A DNA stretch of 64,000 nt from Trichomonas vaginalis G3 (lineage: Eukaryota; Parabasalia; Trichomonadida; Trichomonadidae): NCBI RefSeq assembly GCF_026262505.1, contig NC_067205.1:15748001-15812000 (forward strand), given 5' to 3'. The notes under the pieces were generated by a model. It made no database searches. It was given only the letters and a program-made list of their open reading frames with translations, and was not told the DNA's origin. The translations under genes and the position numbers were made by a program. Of this stretch, positions 52,874 to 61,935 are shown one piece after another (positions within the stretch are counted from its first letter, which is position 1; each line of letters begins with the position of its first letter).

Positions 52874-53782
52874 TCACAAGCGTCTTACATGAATTGTACG
52901 ATGTATATTTGAAATCCTAAACAATTTCGTAGCTTCGATTTCTTCTGTCAGTATGTCAAAAGTTTTCACAATGCCGAATGTTTCTTTATATTTCTTCTTG
53001 ACGTCAGATAGAAGGAAATCGTCAGCAGTTGGATAGTTTTTGTTCAGAAATGTCAACATGTCCATTTTATCTTCTGCTGGTTTCTCTGCTTCTTTCTTTA
53101 AGTCAGCATAGTCGTTTCTCATACGTTCTATCTCTTTGACGGAGTAGTTATATTTCTTCATTGCTGCTTTACATTTTGAACATTGTGGGTTCATTTTAGC
53201 ATTGTACATTGAAACCTTACCTGCTAAAACAACTAAGGCGTAAATGGTTTTCTTTAACTCAAAAGTTGCGGGTTTTATCTGTTCGTTCCATACTTTACCT
53301 CTTCTATCTTTATCTCTTATCTGCCATACACATTTTGCAACTAACGAAACAAAGTTGTCGTAGGTCTTAAATTCTTCAGATTTATATATGTCCATGAAAT
53401 ATACCATATCGCAGTCTTTGTCCATGACTTTGTGGTTGCAATGAAAATCAAGGAATTCATAGTTTACCTTTCGTATGAACTTCTTTATTTCTACTGAGTC
53501 AGTTGCTTTGACTTCAATTTCGTCGAATTCAGGAATAGTGAGTTTTTGTTGTTGGATTTCAGGTAGTTTAGGCAAATGGTCAATAATGTCCTGCATTTCA
53601 TAAAGATACTGTTCATTTGTTTCATCTTTCGCACTACAGTCCAAAGTACTTGTTAAAAGTTCCTGCTTTATCTTCTGGATTTCTGTTTCAAAAGTATATG
53701 AAGAAGGAATGAAGCTTTTCATCTCTACTAACATAGATGTTGGGTTCATGACTAACGAGTTTGGTGCTGTTGTTGCTAACAT
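52874..53782 (-). CDS. Unknown 302-residue Polinton protein, paralogue 3
   Basis: Open frame of the same family as 29814-30755 and 49041-49979. It starts MLATTAPNSLVMNPTS with a shorter N-terminus, keeps CxxC (NPQCSKCKAAMKKY) and the FLLSDVKKKYKETFG block, and differs in the region after DMVY. Its upstream cassette (53783-53850) is the second cassette subtype, with CTTACAATAAAAATAAAAAA on the plus strand. Confidence 0.6.
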   Translation of the reverse strand: MLATTAPNSLVMNPTSMLVEMKSFIPSSYTFETEIQKIKQELLTSTLDCSAKDETNEQYLYEMQDIIDHLPKLPEIQQQKLTIPEFDEIEVKATDSVEIKKFIRKVNYEFLDFHCNHKVMDKDCDMVYFMDIYKSEEFKTYDNFVSLVAKCVWQIRDKDRRGKVWNEQIKPATFELKKTIYALVVLAGKVSMYNAKMNPQCSKCKAAMKKYNYSVKEIERMRNDYADLKKEAEKPAEDKMDMLTFLNKNYPTADDFLLSDVKKKYKETFGIVKTFDILTEEIEATKLFRISNIHRTIHVRRL

Positions 53783-54424
53783 GTTCTTACAATAAAAATA
53801 AAAAATATTTTTTTAAAAAAACTAACTTTTTTTATTTCGGGAAAATTCATGAGTTTTGGTTGAAAAATACGGTGGAGCCAAAAAGTGGCTCGACCTCAAA
53901 ACAAGCATTTTGTGAAGAATATACCAACCGCCAGAATTTCGACGGTTGCTTTTTATACAAAATTCAACGGGTGAAAGAATACGAAGATGAAGTCATGACA
54001 AAACATATACGAAGAAGTCATGACAAAACATTTACGAAGAAGAAGTTTATTTCCTGGACTGTTGTCAAAATGTCATGTTGTCACACTTTTTCAGAGAAGT
54101 TAAAATGACCGAGGGACCGAGGGACCTGGTGACACCTTCAGTTCTTCAAAACATTTACGATGAAGTCATGACAAAACATTTACGATGAAGTCATGACAAA
54201 ACATGTACGATGAAGTCATGACAAAACATTTACGAAGAAGTCATGACAAAACATTTACGATGAAGTCATAACTGCCTTCCTCCTGTGTTGTTGTCAAAAT
54301 GTCATGTTGTCTCATTTTTTCAGAGAAGTTCGTTTAACCGAGGGACCGAGGGACCTGGTGACACCTAAAAACCATCTACCCTAAAATATATTTTTGCCGA
54401 ATTCAATAAAAATAAATGGTTCAT
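53783..54424. repeat. Promoter cassette, KilA-N shard, iterons and 170-bp repeat
   Basis: No complete gene. In order: AT cassette (53783-53850), KilA-N shard with a GAATTT-type palindrome (53850-53970), iterons (53985-54040), one 170-bp repeat with GACCGAGG 8-mers, further iterons (54150-54270), and a second long repeat of the palindromic element's type, with CTGCCTTCCTCCTGTGTTG near 54270. That last repeat joins both long-repeat families in one place. Confidence 0.65.
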
Positions 54425-55085
54425 TTACTCACAATATTTTTGTACAAAACGACCCCAAACTTTTAACTTCTTTTCTGCAGCTTCTAATGCTATCTTAGCG
54501 AGTTCATATTCTCTAAATTCTCTCTTTAAATCTTCTTGTTCCCATTGGTCTAGTTCGTATGGAGAATCTCTATAACCATAACACATCTCATGTTCATGTT
54601 CTATTTGTTTTTCGCACTTTTTTCTAACTTCTTGTTCGAACAAAGGTTTAGCATTCTCTACTGTATCTTCAAGTTCTTCTTCATCTAATTTCTCATGAAC
54701 TTTCTTGTCTATGGAGTCCATAATTTTTCCAACTGCTATACAATATTTTGGAGAAGCCCACATTGCTATATAGTTTATAAGTCTTGGGTCTACATACGTT
54801 CCTCTAACCTGTTTGATTTCATCAGGAATTCCTGCATGAATTTTGTATAAAAACCAACCGCCGGAATTCCGGCGGTTGCTATATTCTTCACAAAATGCCT
54901 TATAATACTCTTCCCAGGACTTATTTTCCAACAACTTTCTAAAGTCTTTCCTAAACTGCTGACACATCTTTGTTACATTTATATAACCATCCTTGTCTCT
55001 ACGTAAGACTTCAATACCGTTATAGGTGCCTTTTGTGAATGTTTCGCCATTAGATTTGTTCGTGAACGTTTTTGCTTCGACTGTC
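54425..55085 (-). CDS. KilA-N domain protein, second family
   Basis: Open from MTVEAKTFTNKSNGET (ATG near 55085) to 54425; the frame is open further upstream only through the AT leader. KilA-N signature GIEVLRRDKDGYINVTKMCQ, then LENKSWEEYYKAFCEEY, and RGTYVDPRLINYIAMWASPK, followed by an acidic coiled coil and a C-terminal helical part. A DNA-binding regulator is likely. Inside the gene, at about 54857-54880, the coding DNA forms a perfect palindrome on CCGGAATTCCGG. Promoter cassette upstream at 55090-55155. Confidence 0.8.
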
Positions 55086-55162
55086 ATTTCAGTTCTTACA
55101 ATAAAAATAAAAAATATTTTTTTAAAAAAACCAACTATATTTTTTATTTCGGGAAAATTCAT

Positions 55163-55923
55163 GACAAAACATTTACGATGAAGTTTATTTCCTGGACTGT
55201 TGTCAAAATGTCATGTTGTCACACTTTTTCAGAGAAGTTAAAATGACCGAGGGACCGAGGGACCGAGGGACCTGGTGACACCTTCAGTTCTTCAAAACAT
55301 TTACGATGAAGTCATGACAAAAACATATACGAAGAAGTCATGACAAAACATGTACGATGAAGAAGTTTATTTCCTGGACTGTTGTCAAAATGTCATGTTG
55401 TCACACTTTTTCAGAGAAGTTAAAATGACCGAGGGACCGAGGGACCGAGGGACCTGGTGACACCTTCAGTTCTTCAAAACATTTACGATGAAGTCATGAC
55501 AAAAACATATACGAAGAAGTCATGACAAAACATGTACGATGAAGAAGTTTATTTCCTGGACTGTTGTCAAAATGTCATGTTGTCACACTTTTTCAGAGAA
55601 GTTAAAATGACCGAGGGACCGAGGGACCTGGTGACACCTTCAGTTCTTCAAAACATTTACGATGAAGTCATGACAAAACATGTACGATGAAGTCTTGACA
55701 AAACATGTACGATGAAGTCATGACAAAACATTTACGAAGAAGTCATGACAAAACATTTACGAAGAAGTCATGACAAAACATTTACGAAGAAGAAGTTTAT
55801 TTCCTGGACTGTTGTCAAAATGTCATGTTGTCACACTTTTTCAGAGAAGTTAAAATGACCGAGGGACCGAGGGACCTGGGGACCTGGTGACACCTAAAAA
55901 CCATCTACCCTAAAATATATTTT
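55163..55923. repeat. Iteron plus 170-bp repeat array, second copy
   Basis: Four units like those at 51840-52770, with GACCGAGG runs of two to three copies and runs of iterons between. Ends with CCATCTACCCTAAAATATAT. No gene. Confidence 0.75.
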
Positions 55924-56777
55924 TCAATACTTTTTCAGCACTTTTCCGTAGTTGTATATGAAAGACAATTCGAGATAAAAGTCATAGTACAATGGAATAA
56001 TATGTTGCACACCATTTGTTGTGAACCAAACTTGAAAGTCAGAGAAACTGTTACTAGGTGGTTCGTAGAATTTAGAAGCAAAGTCATAAAAGTCCTTACC
56101 AATACATAGAAAACTATTGTTGCTTGAACTGAAACTTGCATGACACATAACATTTTGAGGGTCAAACACGTTTCTATAAACCATCAAATCTGCTGGTGGA
56201 AGTATAAATTTAAATGGACCATCTGGTGGTAATGGTTCGTTCTGGTTTAGTAACCGAAGAAATTGTGCCCAAGAACGTTTGTCTACTTTCCAAAATAAAA
56301 ACTCTGTATCTCTTGGAGGGTTAATTTCAATCTTTTGAAATGAAACGGTGGAGTTCATCTTGTCATATTCTAGTTTCAGATAGTATGTTCCATTTAGTAA
56401 AGAGTCGTATTTTTCTTGAAATTCCCAATAGTATTTGTTCATTTGAGTTTGAAAGTCATTTAGAGTTTTCTCAAGACTTTCGTCTGAACGAACTGTAAAG
56501 ATTCTCATTTCGTCAAATTTGTCTATTAGACCATCAGAAATACTGCCCATGAAAATATACTGCGAACATAAATGAGTTAGCTATTTGAAAACAAAACTCT
56601 TCTAAATCCTATTGCCTTTGCATCTGAAGGACTTTGAAGCCAACGAACTGGATAGTCAAACCTGTATACTCGGGATGAAATTTCTTCATCTGAAATAGTC
56701 CTACCAGCATTTGTAAAGATATAGTCTAACGGTTTTGTATCTGCTACTTTTGTTCTTTGTTTTTCAACCTGAAGCAT
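55924..56777 (-). pseudogene. Putative minor structural protein gene, copy next to polymerase (broken)
   Basis: Counterpart in position of 32539-33399 in copy 1, sharing all blocks of the family, from MLQVEKQRTKVADTKPLDYI to the ELSFIYNYGKVLKKY end. Broken in this copy. Confidence 0.65.
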
Positions 56778-56832
56778 TTAATATATGTAAAAATATATGT
56801 TTTAAAATGGTATGCCATTTCATATTTCTCAT

Positions 56833-57552
56833 CTAACAAACATGTTGTCTGACTGCTTGAGGGTTAGGTTGGTACCATTCGAACTTGACACTTGCAATTC
56901 CTTCAATTGCATTCAAAATGTCTGAGTCGGAGTCAAACATTTGTTCTCTCTTTGTAGTCTTGAAAGCGTCAAGAAGTTGTGCGGCTGTTGTGACATTGCC
57001 ATGTGCATAGTAAATGTGACCATCCAAATCTGTTATGGTCAATCTGAGATTGTATCCTTTCTTATTTCCGTCTTGTATGGCAGCAAGTACACCCATGAAG
57101 CCTTCTTTGTTCTTTCCTTCGTCAAAGTTTACTGTAAAGGTTCGACCAGAAGTAATTTGACTTCTAACTTCACGGTACTTTTCATATGCATATCTTGTTC
57201 TTTCCATGGGAGCATGTGTGTCTTCACCTTTTCCTTTTTTCCTTCTCAAAGGATGCAATTGTTCGTCATGTTTCCAGTAGAATCTGGCAAAGCCGTCGTG
57301 TCCCTCAACTTGAGGTTCACTAACATCGAAAGGCATGTCCATAAGACGTTCTTCTTCTAACCTCTCTAGTCTGTTTGGATAATTTGCACGTGCTGTTTCC
57401 AAATCCATTTCGTAGCGAAGACCAGACAATTTGTCATAGACTTTTATGGGTCTTCCCTTCCTATATTTAAAATTCTTCGAAACTCTCCAACCATATCTTT
57501 GCAACTCTGGTTTTATTCTAGCAGATTTTCTATCCATTCTATATGGGGGCAT
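56833..57552 (-). pseudogene. Polinton family-B DNA polymerase, front part only
   Basis: Begins MPPYRMDRKSARIKPELQ at 57552, after the leader TTTTTTATTTTTATAAAA. It carries the N-terminal part found in copy 1 (LSGLRYEMDLETARANYPNR; FYWKHDEQLHPLRRKKGKGE). The gene is partial in this copy, so copy 2 cannot encode a complete polymerase. Confidence 0.75.
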
Positions 57553-57584
57553 TTTTATAAAAATAAAAAAATATTTTTTTCTCT

Positions 57585-57956
57585 TTACTTTACATAACCG
57601 CCTGCTGCCATAAGTCTTTGACGCCAACCCATACCAGCTAATGAAGGTTGACTTGGTTTAGTTTCCAAACTAAACTTTGGTTTTGGTTTATCTTCAGTTT
57701 TTGGTTTCTCTTCTTCTATCTGTTTTTCGTCACTTTTCGGTTCCTTTGACTTTACCTCACCTGCAGGAACAGTTGTGTCGTCAACATCTTCATAAATATC
57801 ATATGCCATTTGTTTTTGTTTTCCTTTCAACTTTTTGTGTTTGTTGTAAAGTTTAGAATATTTCGACTCTAAGTCAATGAGATGTTCTATAATGAACTGT
57901 TGGTCAGTGAAGTAAACTTTTCCATCTGTTGTCTCGAAAGCTCCTTCAGACTTCAA
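57585..57956 (-). CDS. Unknown 123-residue charged protein
   Basis: Open frame MKSEGAFETTDGKVYFTDQQ with a helical front half, a Lys/Glu/Pro-rich linker and an end GMGWRQRLMAAGGYVK. It overlaps the end of the gene at 57946-58167 by about 11 bp, implying linked expression. Low-complexity linker proteins next to small structural genes are common in virus-like elements; no family is recognised. Confidence 0.6.
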   Translation of the reverse strand: MKSEGAFETTDGKVYFTDQQFIIEHLIDLESKYSKLYNKHKKLKGKQKQMAYDIYEDVDDTTVPAGEVKSKEPKSDEKQIEEEKPKTEDKPKPKFSLETKPSQPSLAGMGWRQRLMAAGGYVK

Positions 57957-58167
57957 TATTTATTTGTGAGAGTCTGTTTCTTTTTGAGATACTAGCCGTT
58001 CCATTTTTATGAAAAGTGACTTTGTAGTTAGAGTTTGTATTTCCAGACCTGGCACTTTCTATTATTGAATTTTTCTCTTCATCTGTAAGTTCTTTGACAG
58101 GTTTTGACAATGGTTCTGAACTTTTTGTTTGTGGTGTCAAATCTACCGTTTCAACTTCTTCGGTCAT
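57946..58167 (-). CDS. Unknown 73-residue protein
   Basis: Open frame MTEEVETVDLTPQTKSSEP to RNRLSQINIEV. Acidic/Ser-rich front, basic end. Its ATG follows TTTTTTACTGAGATGAA, the same leader as the next gene upstream (58187-58339), so the two share a start signature. Function unknown. Confidence 0.55.
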   Translation of the reverse strand: MTEEVETVDLTPQTKSSEPLSKPVKELTDEEKNSIIESARSGNTNSNYKVTFHKNGTASISKRNRLSQINIEV

Positions 58168-58186
58168 TTCATCTCAGTAAAAAATT

Positions 58187-58339
58187 TTAGTTTGGTTTGT
58201 TTTCAACTGGTTGTTTAGGTTTTTTAAGTCGGTCTAAAACTTCCTGAGGTATAGGAAGAACTTGACAAACACGTTGTGTAACTGCTGGAAGTCGACAAAT
58301 CCATCTTGAACCCATTTGTCTCAATGCTGTATTGTTCAT
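58187..58339 (-). CDS. Unknown 50-residue basic protein
   Basis: Short frame MNNTALRQMGSRWICRLPAV to KPKQPVENKPN, 50 residues, with two cysteines and a basic, proline-rich end. It is supported by its neat fit between two genes of the same strand and by the leader TTTTTTACTGAGATGAAATG shared with the 73-residue gene. No family is recognised. Confidence 0.5.
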   Translation of the reverse strand: MNNTALRQMGSRWICRLPAVTQRVCQVLPIPQEVLDRLKKPKQPVENKPN

Positions 58340-58358
58340 TTCATCTCAGTAAAAAACT

Positions 58359-58760
58359 TTACATTCCCCACGTTTGAGGCGGTTGAGGTTGGTTATTGTT
58401 TACCCATTGTTGTGCATGGTTATATCCTCTGTTAAAGAATCTTTCACCTTGGTCCATATAGTGTCCTGCTTGGTTATAGTAGTCATTTGCTTTGTTATAA
58501 TAGTTTCCTGCTTGTCTTCCTACATTGTCCATCCATCCTTGAACTTTTCCTCTTGTTTCAGGATTTGGAATAAGATTTGTTGCATCTCGTGCTACATCCC
58601 AACCTTTCTGTACAGTTTGTATAATAGGTTGTGCTTTCTCTTTAAGTATACCTAATGTACTCAAAATCTTCCTTCCAACTCCAAATACACCTCTGGCTAT
58701 TGTTCCCACTGCGGGCAAAAATCTGGATGCAACTCCTGCTAACGCGCCAAATAAACCCAT
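58359..58760 (-). CDS. Putative membrane-active minor virion protein, 133 residues
   Basis: Open frame MGLFGALAGVASRFLPAVGT with an N-terminal Gly/Ala-rich hydrophobic-amphipathic segment (residues 1-40) and a Gly at position 2 that would allow N-myristoylation. The middle is helical; the end is Tyr/Asn/Gln-rich. This pattern recalls small minor capsid proteins that disturb membranes (adenovirus VI or polyomavirus VP2 style), but there is no sequence match I can name. It is divergent from the integrase with only 17 bp between starts. Confidence 0.5.
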   Translation of the reverse strand: MGLFGALAGVASRFLPAVGTIARGVFGVGRKILSTLGILKEKAQPIIQTVQKGWDVARDATNLIPNPETRGKVQGWMDNVGRQAGNYYNKANDYYNQAGHYMDQGERFFNRGYNHAQQWVNNNQPQPPQTWGM

Positions 58761-58777
58761 TTCTTATGGGTTAAAAA

Positions 58778-59737
58778 ATGACGAATCCAAACAAGGACCC
58801 CTATGTTTCTAAAGCGACAAAGAAAGCACTCATGGTAAAAATCTTTAGTTCAACACCAAATGCTTGGTTTATGGATATCTTGGAAAACATTCCGAGAGTT
58901 AGAACAGATGGACCACCATACTGGCTAATATTTGTCGGTCAAAACACAAGATACTGTGAAGCCATACCATTATGGTCCAAAAATATTTTAGATGTGAAAA
59001 CTGCTTTGACAATATTCGTTGACAAATACCATCCAACAAAACTGACATCTGACTGTGAAAGTTCTTTCAAATCAGACGATGTAAAAAACTATCTGCGTTC
59101 AAAAAATGTAAACCAATATTTCATTGTCGACCAAAACCATTCTGCTCTTGGTGTCATTGACGGTTGTATAAAAATGTTAAGAGACTTAAACCAACCACAA
59201 GGTGGTGAAGCAAATGAAATGTCATATGACGACAAATATAGACACTTCTCCATGGCAAAGATGAGACAAGTTTTAAATATTTACAATAGCCGTAAACAAA
59301 AAGGTTTGGGAAACCACTCCCCCGAAGAAATGAAAAACAACCCTGACTTAGAGAAAGACTATATATTTAATAATTTAGTCAAAAGAGACAAACAAGAAAG
59401 AATGCCGGGCTTCAAACTTAAGAAAGGTGACAAAGTAAAAATAGAAATACCTAAACGCGACCCATATGAAAATACTATTGACTATGACAACAATGGGAAC
59501 CCGACAGGTACTCACATTCGTGTTCGTAAAAATAGAAGAAAGTATACAAGAGAATATTATGAAGTTTTAGGCAAACATGGCAAAATGTACAGACTGCAAG
59601 CAGAAGATAAAACTACTATTGTCAGACCTCGTTTCAAACTTGTCAAAGTTCAAGGTGGTATACTTTCAAAGACAGTTCCTAACCAATATAAGACAACTCC
59701 TGACGAATATGCTAAAGAAGTGGAACATGACGACTAA
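58778..59737 (+). CDS. Polinton integrase (retroviral-type rve fold)
   Basis: Open 319-residue frame. The catalytic-core style is visible in WFMDIL (Asp near residue 33) and LTSDCESSF (Asp near 92), followed by helices with VIDGCIKMLRDL. The C-terminus has an SH3/chromodomain-like beta part (FKLKKGDKVKIEIPK; YYEVLGKHGKMYRLQ) typical of Polinton integrases, which bind termini and join them to target DNA. It is the only plus-strand gene in this block besides 61084-61932 and shares a very short divergent promoter with 58359-58760. Confidence 0.8.
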   Translation: MTNPNKDPYVSKATKKALMVKIFSSTPNAWFMDILENIPRVRTDGPPYWLIFVGQNTRYCEAIPLWSKNILDVKTALTIFVDKYHPTKLTSDCESSFKSDDVKNYLRSKNVNQYFIVDQNHSALGVIDGCIKMLRDLNQPQGGEANEMSYDDKYRHFSMAKMRQVLNIYNSRKQKGLGNHSPEEMKNNPDLEKDYIFNNLVKRDKQERMPGFKLKKGDKVKIEIPKRDPYENTIDYDNNGNPTGTHIRVRKNRRKYTREYYEVLGKHGKMYRLQAEDKTTIVRPRFKLVKVQGGILSKTVPNQYKTTPDEYAKEVEHDD

Positions 59738-61065
59738 GCATTTCTATACCATGCGTAAACTGTCATGTAAGGTGGCATGTAGTCTTTACTTTGTCCCGTT
59801 GTTTGTGTATATCCTGAAACGCGATGTGTATGGTTTCCTCCTCCCTCAGTGTTACTCCAGTAACAATTTATAGCAAACTGAACGTTGTCTTTAACATCAT
59901 ATCCTTTACCTTTTGTCATTGCTGACCAATTCCAATATCTATGACTATGCCAACCTGCTTGAGATGTACTTAAATCTATGTAGTGACTGTGTGCAGGTAA
60001 ATTTTCACCTGAAATCGTTTTACTTCCACCTGTTTCCTTTGAAGAGTTTGCACAATACAAAAACCTGTCGACTATTTGAGTCCAAGTTCCAAAACCCAGA
60101 ACTGTTTCTGGTCTGGTAGAGTTCATTGACGTATAAATAGAGCCTATAGGATATAATGTTTGAAGTATTTCTGTCTTTAATGTTTGAAGCTCTGTTTTGT
60201 CTGCTTTCTTGTCATATAAATCTTGAGCAGTGAATTTAATATTATGTTCATCCTTCATGACATAAACATCTTTACATCTAATGTTTTTCATCGTCGTTAT
60301 GTCGTCATCCGATGTTAAACCTTGTGGAAAGTTAGGAGGTTTCCAATATAATACATCCCCACCAGTTTCTTCAACCGTTCCTTCAATACTTTCTATAGCA
60401 ACAGTTGTAAAACTTGTATGTGTATGTCCAACGTCACTTTTCCTGTTTAAGGTTTCTTGTAAGTTTGTAATATTTGCAATGGTATGTGTATGTCCAACGT
60501 CACTTTTCCTGTTTAAGGTTTCTTGTAAGTTTGTAATATTTGCAATGGTATGTGTATGTCCAACGGCACTTTTACTGTTTAAGGTTTCTTGTAAGTTTGT
60601 AATATCAGATATAGAATGTATATGAGTCTTTTTAGAATATTCGTTTTCAGCTCTTGTCACTTCACTTGACATTTTATTGTCAACATATGTTTTGTCTGCT
60701 AGTTCAGGATGAGTATGTTCTTTGTTGCATAAGCTTTGTCAGCTCTTTCTTCTTCTTTTGCTATTGCATCGTCTACATATGTTTTGTCTGCTTTGTTGTC
60801 AACATCTGCTTTCAAAAGAAGTTCAGATATAGGTTTCTCGTTTAAAGTTCCTTTTGTTGGATTTATACAAACAGTATGGTTCTTCTTGTCTTGAAACAGA
60901 AACTCATCTGTCATTGGGTTTAATGTCAGTTTTAAAGTTTCCTTCTTTCAATGACTCAGATATCTTAGAATAGTTTGAAAAGTTTGTTGTGTTCTTATTT
61001 AGAGCTTGTATAATGAGTTGTCGGTTGTGTTGTATTTCTCTCATAGACGCTGTTTCATTTGACAT
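59734..61065 (-). pseudogene. Phage-tail-fibre-like protein region
   Basis: The C-terminal 312-residue open part has four tandem repeats of about 22 residues (VGHTHTIANITNLQETLN). After them comes a tail-collar/fibre-tip style domain: YPIGSIYTSMNSTRPETVLG, FGTWTQIVDRFLY, GENLPAHSHY, GNHTHRVSGY and a closing PPYMTVYAWYRNA. His-rich GHTH/PAHSH motifs often bind metal in phage fibre tips. The upstream part (from the ATG at 61065) has KADVDNKADKTYVDDAIA-type repeats, also fibre-like. The region is not one open frame. Role inferred: host-surface attachment. Confidence 0.7.
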
Positions 61066-61083
61066 TTTTATTCTAGATAAAAT

Positions 61084-61932
61084 ATGCTTTCAATAGAAAA
61101 AGAAAATTCAAGAGTTGCTACAACTAAACCATTAGATGAACTTTTTACTAATGTCGGTCAAAAGTTTGAGACAGAGACCGTAAAGCATGAAGGCTATCGT
61201 TTTGACTACCCGTTAAGATGGTTAAGAGACCCATCCGTCACAAAAGCTATTGGCTTTCGTAGAATGAAGTTCATTTCAGAAGCCATACATGGTTTCCCAT
61301 TTACGGTCGGTTTTGAAGTTCGATACTATAACAAAGAAAAACGTATGTATGAGAAATTTGAACAGGGAAAACTTTTACAAGTGAATTTGCTTGTAAACTT
61401 AGAAACAACTCTTCAAGCTTTTCAAGAAAAAATAAACGACATCTATATCGAATATGCAAAGCAGTATAACATTGACGAAGGAGAGTACCATCTCGATATT
61501 ATATATGACAGGAAAAATGCAACTGTTAAAATCAATAGAATAGAAGACCTTGGAGAAAACGTTTATATTTCTACAAAATATAACAACTTGGCATGGTATA
61601 GATTTATGAGGATGTTAAATCAGCCTGCAGAATATCCAGTACACCCGGACTTTTATGAAGTCGAAAACCCTAATGGAACATATGAAAATGTTTTCGACTC
61701 AGATGCTATTATCGTTCATGCTTCATTTTCTGGTGCGCAAAACTCTTTTTTATGCTTGGCAAATGACTTTTACGAAAAACCTACAAAGCTATATGAACCG
61801 CCGAGTGGAAGTATTTCAGACTTTCAAATATGGTTTACAACAGATGGAAGAAAAAGAATAATTCCATTATACCATGCGTTTTACTTAGAACTTAGTTTCA
61901 TATACAACTACTATCGAACGGTAAAAATATAA
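61084..61932 (+). CDS. Putative minor structural protein, diverged paralogue
   Basis: Open 282-residue frame MLSIEKENSRVATTKPLDEL. Same family as 32539-33399 but clearly diverged, so it represents an old duplication, whereas the copies at 51324 and 55924 are recent. Conserved blocks: YRFDYPLRWLRDPS, KAIGFRRMKF, IVHASFSGAQNSFLCLAND, ISDFQIWFTTDGRKRIIPLY. The C-terminal part looks beta-rich. A minor capsid or vertex-associated role is possible but unproven. Leader: TTCTAGATAAAAT. Confidence 0.65.
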   Translation: MLSIEKENSRVATTKPLDELFTNVGQKFETETVKHEGYRFDYPLRWLRDPSVTKAIGFRRMKFISEAIHGFPFTVGFEVRYYNKEKRMYEKFEQGKLLQVNLLVNLETTLQAFQEKINDIYIEYAKQYNIDEGEYHLDIIYDRKNATVKINRIEDLGENVYISTKYNNLAWYRFMRMLNQPAEYPVHPDFYEVENPNGTYENVFDSDAIIVHASFSGAQNSFLCLANDFYEKPTKLYEPPSGSISDFQIWFTTDGRKRIIPLYHAFYLELSFIYNYYRTVKI

Positions 61933-61935
61933 TTT

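Noticed and set aside
58778-59737. LTR retrotransposon integrase
   Set aside because: No reverse transcriptase, protease, primer-binding site or LTR is present. The gene sits among Polinton genes and between Polinton termini.
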